Source: 66-474 sp044464225 (GTDB taxonomy: Bacteria > Pseudomonadota > Gammaproteobacteria > Xanthomonadales > Rhodanobacteraceae). Taken from it: 64,000 nt of DNA. Location of the stretch: positions 1 to 64,000 of the forward strand of contig JBIQLN010000012.1 of NCBI GenBank assembly GCA_044464225.1. The letters are read 5' to 3'. This document shows positions 27,674 to 34,324 of this stretch, one piece after another. Numbering within the stretch: position 1 is the stretch's first letter; each line of letters starts with the position of its first letter. The notes beneath the pieces were generated by a model. It was not told the DNA's origin, did not search any database, and saw nothing but the letters and a program-made list of their open reading frames with translations. Position numbers and translations under genes: made by a program.

Positions 27674-27794
27674 GTGCAGGCTCGCGGCCCGTAAACCGCC
27701 TATTTTCGCGGGCATCCGGAGCGGACACAAGCCGCGCCGCGCCACGCGTTCGGCCCGGATACACTCGGCCGATGCTTGGCACCGGGAGAGGGCT

Positions 27795-28622
27795 TTGAAC
27801 GGCAACGGTCGCAGGACGGTTTTTTTCGTTTCCGATTCCACTGGTATTACCGCCGAGACCATCGGCAATTCCATCCTCGCGCAGTTCGAAGGCGTGCAAT
27901 TCGATGGCCATCGCATTGCGTTCGTGGACACCCCGGACAAGGCGCGCGCGGCCGCGCTGCGCATCAAGACCGTGTACGCGCAAAACGCCGAACGTCCGAT
28001 CGTGGTGAACACCGTGGTCGATCCGCAGCTGTGCGAAATCATTGCGGAGTCGGGCGCGCTGATGGTCGATGTCATGGCGCCGTTCGTGGGTACGCTGGAG
28101 CTGGAACTCGGCACCCGTCGTTCCGGCGCGGTCAACCGCGCACACGGGCTGGTCGATTTCAACCAGTACGAGGCGCGCATCAACGCCACCAATTACGCGC
28201 TGGCGCACGACGACGGCATCGATGTCGACTACAGCCAGGCTGACGTGGTGCTGGTCGGCGTGTCGCGCGTGGGCAAGACGCCCACCTGCCTCTACATGGC
28301 GTTGCACTATGGCGTCAGGGCCGCGAACTACCCGCTGACGGACGAAGACCTCGAGCGCGATTACCTGCCCAGGCGCCTCGAAGGCTGCCGCGACCGCCTG
28401 TACGGGCTCACCATCGACCCGATCCGGCTTGCGCAGGTGCGCGAGGCGCGCCGCCCCGGCAGTTCCTATGCCAAGCTCGACCGCTGCACCCACGAACTCG
28501 CGGTCGCCGATCGCATCTTCCGCCGCGAGAACATTCCCTCGCTCAACACCACGCATACGTCCATCGAGGAAATCGGCAGCAAGATCATGGCGCACCTCGG
28601 GATCGAGAAGCACATGTTCTGA
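27795..28622 (+). CDS. ppsR: PEP synthase regulatory protein (kinase/pyrophosphorylase)
   Basis: Bifunctional regulator that inactivates PEP synthase by ADP-dependent threonine phosphorylation and reactivates it by phosphate-dependent dephosphorylation. The 275-aa protein has the family length and the P-loop GVSRVGKTP near residues 155-163. The N-terminal VFFVSDSTGITAETIGNSIL is diagnostic of the former DUF299 family. No ATG is available before this segment. TTG 27795 is chosen because GGGAGAGGG is directly upstream and the resulting length is standard. The 121-base spacer to ppsA must carry both promoters. Confidence 0.93.
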   Translation: MNGNGRRTVFFVSDSTGITAETIGNSILAQFEGVQFDGHRIAFVDTPDKARAAALRIKTVYAQNAERPIVVNTVVDPQLCEIIAESGALMVDVMAPFVGTLELELGTRRSGAVNRAHGLVDFNQYEARINATNYALAHDDGIDVDYSQADVVLVGVSRVGKTPTCLYMALHYGVRAANYPLTDEDLERDYLPRRLEGCRDRLYGLTIDPIRLAQVREARRPGSSYAKLDRCTHELAVADRIFRRENIPSLNTTHTSIEEIGSKIMAHLGIEKHMF

Positions 28623-28999
28623 TGGTCGGCGTCGCCAGCAAGCTGTCGCCCGATCCGGTGCGCATGGACAGGCGGGTCCGGCGCTTCGAAGTTCGTTGAA
28701 ACGGCGGATGTCGAAGAATATGATCCGCCACGCATGACGCCGGCAACAGGTGGGCCATTCCCCGGGCGCCGAATTGATGATCGTGCGCTCCGGCTATGCG
28801 AAGGGAACAACAGGTGGCGATACCGCGCCAAGGGTTATCCGAGAGGACCGTCGGGGACGGGAGCAGACCGCTCGAGCCATCTTGGCGGGACCTCCATATT
28901 TGATTCGAGGTTGAGTGATTTTTTGAAAGCCGATTGACGGTTGCGGTTTTTGCGCCAGATGGCCAAAACCGCAAGGTAAAAATGACCAGGGGGTGGCAT
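28623..28999. other. Intergenic leader before the first autotransporter
   Basis: 377 bases without a recognisable gene. Weak structure includes arms GGCGGAT and ATCCGCC around 28706-28732. The important element is the stem-loop at 28941-28974 just before the autotransporter start, listed separately. Short open frames here lack family resemblance and were not accepted. The segment 28895-28980 is richer in A/T than its surroundings, so a promoter is likely to lie within it. Confidence 0.5.
28941..28974 (+). promoter_or_regulatory. Leader stem-loop upstream of the adhesin autotransporter
   Basis: Perfect 10-base arms TTGCGGTTTT (28941-28950) and AAAACCGCAA (28965-28974), with an inner GCC-AGAT-GGC helix in the loop. 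It ends 25 bases before the chosen ATG and 10 bases before the SD-like AGGGGG. In the transcript it would form a stable hairpin, so an attenuation, stability or protein-binding role is possible. As DNA it could equally be an operator. No T-run follows, so it is not a standard terminator. Confidence 0.5.
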
Positions 29000-31900
29000 A
29001 TGCGTCAGGATCGCAAACGTTCGCTTGCATTGGCTGTCGCTGCCGCCTTCGTGTTGTACGCACCCGAGATCGCGGCCGCCACACCGTCGCATGGCATGCC
29101 GAGCTCGCGTCCCAACAATGCACGCGTGTCAGTGCCCGACTGGATGTATTTTCCGGCGCCGACGACGGTCGCTTTCCTTGGAGGCGGTGAAACGCGGTTA
29201 TCCCTTTCACGGACTTCGGCCAACGGCGCCAGGTTGTGCACACGCGCAACGTTCGCCGCAGCCCAACCATCTACCGCTACGGAATTCTGCTTCGACGGCG
29301 AGGCGGCGCCTTGGCGTGGTCTGCTGGATGCCCCGCCGTGGGTTTCGGCCGCTCCGGCCGATGGTCCGTGGTCCGCCATATCGCCGATGTGGACCGGTGT
29401 CGTCGCATTGTCCGCCCCCGCGGCTTCCGCTTTCGCCGCCACCGCAGCGTCGTCGCCAGCCCAACCCGACCCGCGCCCCGACCATCCTCCGGTTCCACCA
29501 TCTGCGCGGACCGTTGTACGGAATATCTGGGCACCGGTTTCGGCGAGCGCGCCCGGCGGGAGCGGTACCTGGACGCCTACGTCGGCCACCTGGACCGATA
29601 CCGACGGCGACATTCGCGCAGCTATGTGGCCGCAACCCGGCCTGGCTATTTTCCAGGGTGCGCCCGGCACGGTGATGGTGGACGACAGTGCGGGTGCCAT
29701 CAGCGTCTCCGGCATGCATTTCGCGGTCGACGGTTACACGTTGACGGGTAGCGCATTGAATCTGATCGACAGACGTGGCGACGTACCCATTGTCGAGGTG
29801 GGCGATGGTGACACGGGCGGTGCGGGGTACGAGGCCGTTATCAACAACGTGCTGACCGGCACTGATGGTTTGGTCAAGAATGGAGCGGGCACCCTGGTGC
29901 TGACCGGTAATAACACCTATACCGGCGGTACCACGATCAATGCGGGCACCTTACAGCTTGGCAGTTGGACCCGGAGCGGCTCGATTGTCGGCAGTGTGGT
30001 CAACAATGGCTCGCTGGTTTTCGATCGTGTCGACGCGGTGATTTACGCGGGCCTGATTTCCGGAGCCGGTTCGTTGACCCAGCGAGGGGCAGGCACGCTC
30101 ACGTTGACCAGTTCGAACACCTATACCGGCGGTACCACGATCGGCGAGGATAGTGCGTTGGCACTGGTCGGCAGCGGCAGCATTGCCAACTCGGCCAGCC
30201 TTGTGATGGACCTCGACAGCAAGCTGGATATTTCCGGCGCCACCAACGGAACGATGGTCAGGGATTTGCAGGGTGGTGGATCAATCGCGCTGGGCGGGAA
30301 GGATCTGACCGTAAGCAATGATGCGGACTTGATGTACTGGGGCGTCATCGGCGGTTCGGGTGGACTGATCCTTGCGAGCGGCGGCCTGGAGTTGCTCAGC
30401 GCGAATACCTACACCGGTCTTACCACGATCGATCCAGGTGCAGTGCTGCAGCTGGGTAATGTCGGCCCGGGATCGGTTGAGGGCGACATACTGGACAACG
30501 GAGCGCTGACGTTCTACTTCGACCATGCCCATCTGACCTACGGAGGCGTGATTTCCGGGACCGGTGCCGTGTCCAAGGTTGGCACAGGCACACTGACATT
30601 GACGGGTGCCAATACGTTCACGGGCGGGGTCTTGGTGTCCGGAGATCGGGACAATGGCGGCAAGGTGGCTGTTTCCAGCGATGTCAATCTTGGTTCACCG
30701 AGTGGTGAAGTGAATCTCGAAGGTGGATGGCTGGAGGCTACTGCATCATTTACGCTCACCCATCCAATTTACTTGTACGACACTGCCAGCACGGTGCAGG
30801 TTGACGCTGGGGCGACGCTCACTGTCGCCAACCCGATCACTGGCGATGAATACCCGTATTACGACACCTACGATGTTCTACTCAAAGTCGGGACGGGTAC
30901 CTTGGTATTGGCTGGAGATAATACCTATGGGGGTCACACCAGCATTCTCGGAGGCACACTCGCGCTTGCAGGTAGCGGCAGTTTGGCTGCATCCAGTGGT
31001 CTGACTGACTACACAACGTTCGACATTTCTGGCACGACAGACGGAGCGATCATCCAAAGTCTGCTTGGTGATGGCGCAATCACATTGGGCGCGGAAACGC
31101 TGACGCTGAACAACAACAGCAATTTTGGTGGGGTCATCAGCGGTAGTGGTGGTCTTACCGTGTCCGGCGGTACTACAACACTTTCGGGCACGAACACATA
31201 CACCGGCCTCACGACGATAAACACCGGCGCAGCGCTGCAGGTGGGCAATCGTTTCAGTGGCTTGGCGGGTTCGATCGTAAGTGATGTTGTGGACAACGGC
31301 TCGTTGACGTTCGACCGTTATGCAGATGTGACCTACGCGGGCACAATTTCGGGAACGGGCTCCGTGACCCAGGCAGGCACGGGTGTGCTGACGCTGACGG
31401 GTACGAATACTTACAGCGGCGGGACCACGATCAACAGCGGCAGTACGCTGGCGCTTGCGGGCGCCGGTAGTGTCGGAGCGTCAAACGGCGTACGCGTCGA
31501 CGGCACGTTCGATATTTCCGGAATGGCTACACCCGGGATCCCTGCAATCCATGGCCTGTCAGGTGCCGGCTCTGTGGTCTTGGGCGGACAGACACTGCAA
31601 CTGCTCAACGCCTCGGGCGATTTCAGTGGGGTCATCAGTGGTAGCGGTGGGCTCATCTTGTCTGGCACCTCCGGTGGCACAGAGACGCTGTCTGGAACGA
31701 ATACCTACAGCGGCGAAACCACCATCCTCAATGGAACGCTTGCGCTGGTCGGAAATGGCAGCATTGCCGAATCGGCGCGGCTTGCGGTCCACGGGGGTGG
31801 CACTTTGGATATCTCCGGGACGAGTAGCGGAGCGACGATCAAGAGTTTTTCGGGTGGCTTGTCGGGTGGCGCAGCCATAGTGCTGGGTGAAAAGAACCTG

Positions 31901-34087
31901 ACGATAAGCGGTGGCGGTGAGATTGCCGGTGTCATCAGTGGTACGGGTGGGCTTGTGGTTTCGGGGGGTACGCTCGCGCTCAGTGGGGCGAGTACATACA
32001 CCGGCGCAACCACCATTGATGGCGGCGCGACGCTGCAGCTCGGCGATGGAAGCAGCAACGGGTCGATCGTCAGCGACGTGATGGATAACGGAATCCTGAT
32101 GTTCTACCCGGGTGTAGATAGCTCAATGAGCTATGGCGGCGCCATCTCGGGTGCGGGCGCGGTGGCGTTGAACGGTGGGGGAAAGTTGAGTTTGACTGGC
32201 ACCAACACATTCGGCGGAGGGGTTACGGTAGAGGGCGGCACGCTTTCGATATCGGAAGATGCGAATCTCGGTGCAGCCGGCACCACACTGGTGCTGGTGG
32301 GAGGCAGCACCCAAGTGGGTAGCACCTTGGAGACCACCGGAAGTTTCAGTACTGGCCGCAACGTGGCATTGCAGTCTGGCGGCGTCATCCAAACGGATGG
32401 GGGCAGCAACTTCTCTGTCGCGGGTGAGATCAGCGGCGACGGGATATTGACCAAGCAGGGTGCAGGAACGCTTGTGCTTGCCGGTACCAGCACGTGGTCG
32501 GGTGGCCTCCAAGTCGAGGGCGGGACCTTGGCTGTCGACGGCTCCATCACCCTGGCGTCTGATCCATTCGTGGTGTCTGACGTAAGCATCTATGGAGGCG
32601 TCCTGACCGGTACTGGTGCCGTGCATGCGGACGTATCCAACTTCGCGAAGCTGGCTGTCCATGGTGGCGATCTGACGGTAGACGGCAACTACACCAGCAA
32701 TGATGCGGGTACCTTGGCGGTGAGTTTGGGCAGCAAGCTTGCGGTGACCGGCACGGCGACGCTCAACGGCGGCACGCTGGAAGTGACGGGCGCCGACAGC
32801 GGCTATGTCGCCAACACGCACACCCAGGTGGTCACCGCCGCGGGCGGCGTGACCGGCACGTTCGACAACCTGGTCAAGGACACGGGCGTGGTGTTCACTT
32901 CCACGACCATTGGTTATGGTGCGAACGAGGTGTATCTGGACACGACCGGCCTCAACATCACCGTGGCCGCGGCGGCGATGGGCATCGTCGATCCGGCGTC
33001 GGCGTCGGCGGCGCGGCGCGTGCAAACCGGGTTCGAAGCCATCGACGCGACGATGGCCTCGGGCGGGACGCCTTCGCCGGACGTGCTGCAGGGCGCCGGT
33101 GCGATCCAGCACAGCGCCACACCCGCGGTGGCGCAAGCCACGCTGCAAAGTCTTTCCGGGCAGTTGCACGCCGCCAGTGCGGCGATGCTGTTCAGCGGCA
33201 TCGACGCGGGCCACCATGCGTTGTCCGGGCACTTCGATGATCTGGCGAGCGGTCGCTCGAAGTCGGGCGTGTGGTACAGCACTCTCGGCTGGGAAGGCGA
33301 CCTGCAGCGCAGCGGTTATGCGGGGGCGAGTTTTCGCAGCGGCGGCGGCATGGCCGGCGCCGACCTGCGCATCGGCACGCGCGGATGGCTGGGCGTGGCG
33401 GCCGGGCAGAGCAGCGGCTACGGTCAACTGGATGAGGCCTGGGATCACGATCGCACCTGGATGAACAGCCTCGCGTTGTATGGCGGGGTGGTGAACGGAT
33501 CGTGGTATGCGAGTGCGCAGCTCGCGACCGGCTGGTACCGCGAAGACATGCAGCGCCTGCTGCAACTGGGTGCGCTGATGGCGCCGGTGGGCAATGCGTC
33601 CACCGGGCGCTACATGGCCGGTGCCTTGGAGGGTGGCCGTCTGTTCCACATCGGCGGCACGCGCATCGTGCCGTTTGCGGACGTGCGCTACCAGAGTCTC
33701 GACCTCGGCGGTTTCACCGAGCAGGGCGGCCTGGGTTACGGGCTCAAGGCCGAGGCGCGAACGGTCGGTCGTTGGCAGACGGGCGTGGGTATTCGTGCCG
33801 AACGCGGCTGGCAACTGGCCAACGGCATGCAGATGGCATTTGATGGCAGTGCCGGCTGGCAGCACACGTTGCGTCAACGCGGCGATGTGTTCAACGCGAG
33901 CTTCACCGGCTTCAACGACTGGCTGCCGGTGGAAGGCATTGGCTTGTCGCGCAACACGACGACATGGCGAGCCGGCGTGTCGTTGTGGCCGACGTCAAAC
34001 TTCGGACTGCGGCTTGGCTACATGCGCCAGCAGGATCGGCAGGAACGTGCCGGCAGCGCGATGCTGCAGGGGACAGTCACCTTCTGA
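29000..34087 (+). CDS. Large PATR-repeat autotransporter (adhesin-like)
   Basis: Type Va autotransporter of 1695 aa. Signal peptide at residues 1-27 (RKRSLALAVAAAF core, ending IAAA). A Ser/Pro/Ala-rich head (to about 175) leads to a long beta-helix passenger built from about eleven passenger-associated transport repeats of the type GTLVLTGNNTYTGGTTI. An autochaperone-like stretch is followed by the beta-barrel (about 1420-1695), which starts GVWYSTLGWEG and ends with the required aromatic in LQGTVTF. ATG 29000 is preferred over ATG 28982 because AGGGGG precedes it and it begins the signal peptide. Residues 1237-1695 are identical to residues 491-949 of the next gene. No enzymatic domain is visible, so adhesion or biofilm function is inference from repeat type. 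Confidence 0.88.
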   Translation: MRQDRKRSLALAVAAAFVLYAPEIAAATPSHGMPSSRPNNARVSVPDWMYFPAPTTVAFLGGGETRLSLSRTSANGARLCTRATFAAAQPSTATEFCFDGEAAPWRGLLDAPPWVSAAPADGPWSAISPMWTGVVALSAPAASAFAATAASSPAQPDPRPDHPPVPPSARTVVRNIWAPVSASAPGGSGTWTPTSATWTDTDGDIRAAMWPQPGLAIFQGAPGTVMVDDSAGAISVSGMHFAVDGYTLTGSALNLIDRRGDVPIVEVGDGDTGGAGYEAVINNVLTGTDGLVKNGAGTLVLTGNNTYTGGTTINAGTLQLGSWTRSGSIVGSVVNNGSLVFDRVDAVIYAGLISGAGSLTQRGAGTLTLTSSNTYTGGTTIGEDSALALVGSGSIANSASLVMDLDSKLDISGATNGTMVRDLQGGGSIALGGKDLTVSNDADLMYWGVIGGSGGLILASGGLELLSANTYTGLTTIDPGAVLQLGNVGPGSVEGDILDNGALTFYFDHAHLTYGGVISGTGAVSKVGTGTLTLTGANTFTGGVLVSGDRDNGGKVAVSSDVNLGSPSGEVNLEGGWLEATASFTLTHPIYLYDTASTVQVDAGATLTVANPITGDEYPYYDTYDVLLKVGTGTLVLAGDNTYGGHTSILGGTLALAGSGSLAASSGLTDYTTFDISGTTDGAIIQSLLGDGAITLGAETLTLNNNSNFGGVISGSGGLTVSGGTTTLSGTNTYTGLTTINTGAALQVGNRFSGLAGSIVSDVVDNGSLTFDRYADVTYAGTISGTGSVTQAGTGVLTLTGTNTYSGGTTINSGSTLALAGAGSVGASNGVRVDGTFDISGMATPGIPAIHGLSGAGSVVLGGQTLQLLNASGDFSGVISGSGGLILSGTSGGTETLSGTNTYSGETTILNGTLALVGNGSIAESARLAVHGGGTLDISGTSSGATIKSFSGGLSGGAAIVLGEKNLTISGGGEIAGVISGTGGLVVSGGTLALSGASTYTGATTIDGGATLQLGDGSSNGSIVSDVMDNGILMFYPGVDSSMSYGGAISGAGAVALNGGGKLSLTGTNTFGGGVTVEGGTLSISEDANLGAAGTTLVLVGGSTQVGSTLETTGSFSTGRNVALQSGGVIQTDGGSNFSVAGEISGDGILTKQGAGTLVLAGTSTWSGGLQVEGGTLAVDGSITLASDPFVVSDVSIYGGVLTGTGAVHADVSNFAKLAVHGGDLTVDGNYTSNDAGTLAVSLGSKLAVTGTATLNGGTLEVTGADSGYVANTHTQVVTAAGGVTGTFDNLVKDTGVVFTSTTIGYGANEVYLDTTGLNITVAAAAMGIVDPASASAARRVQTGFEAIDATMASGGTPSPDVLQGAGAIQHSATPAVAQATLQSLSGQLHAASAAMLFSGIDAGHHALSGHFDDLASGRSKSGVWYSTLGWEGDLQRSGYAGASFRSGGGMAGADLRIGTRGWLGVAAGQSSGYGQLDEAWDHDRTWMNSLALYGGVVNGSWYASAQLATGWYREDMQRLLQLGALMAPVGNASTGRYMAGALEGGRLFHIGGTRIVPFADVRYQSLDLGGFTEQGGLGYGLKAEARTVGRWQTGVGIRAERGWQLANGMQMAFDGSAGWQHTLRQRGDVFNASFTGFNDWLPVEGIGLSRNTTTWRAGVSLWPTSNFGLRLGYMRQQDRQERAGSAMLQGTVTF
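32708..34077 (+). repeat. 1370-bp perfect direct repeat, copy 1 (autotransporter linker and barrel)
   Basis: From GGTACCTTGG at 32708 to GGGGACAGT ending at 34077, this block equals 35795-37164 at a constant offset of 3087 bases. The identity holds for the encoded protein and for every other reading frame I compared on both strands, so it is DNA identity and not just protein similarity. Just after it the copies differ at single bases before their stop codons. Upstream, similarity fades into weakly related codons for AVHGGD-type passenger ends. Confidence 0.93.
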
Positions 34088-34245
34088 GTCGAATGATCGC
34101 CGTCGTTCGCCGTGCCGATGCCGTGCATTGCTGTCTTGATGCATGTCCAGCCGATGACGGAAGTGCGACGCTTGACACTGCCTTCACGACGATTCGGGGT
34201 ACGCTATCGTCACGGCAATGCACAGGTTGCTCGTACTCAGGACTT

Positions 34246-34284
34246 TGCAGGTTGAGCCGGTCGGTTGACAACCGGATGCCTGCA
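34246..34284 (+). promoter_or_regulatory. Leader stem-loop upstream of the subtilase autotransporter
   Basis: Outer arms TGCAGG (34246-34251) and CCTGCA (34279-34284) enclose inner arms CCGGT (34257-34261) and ACCGG (34271-34275). The structure ends 40 bases before the GTG start. It occupies a position comparable to the hairpin before the first autotransporter, but its sequence is different. Whether it acts on the RNA or as a DNA operator is unknown. Confidence 0.35.
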
Positions 34285-34324
34285 TCGTGAAAACAGGAAA
34301 AGTCACAACAACAGGGGGTCGCAC

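Noticed and set aside
25286..27694. An 802-codon open frame on the + strand across ppsA
   Set aside because: It is exactly antisense to ppsA, has no family resemblance and reflects the high GC third-position bias that leaves the opposite strand open.
27432..27794. An upstream extension of ppsR
   Set aside because: The extra 121 codons are antisense to ppsA and absent from family length; TTG 27795 gives the standard size.
29880..32560. CRISPR-like periodicity
   Set aside because: The repeats are degenerate, in frame and encode PATR beta-helix units; spacers are not uniform.
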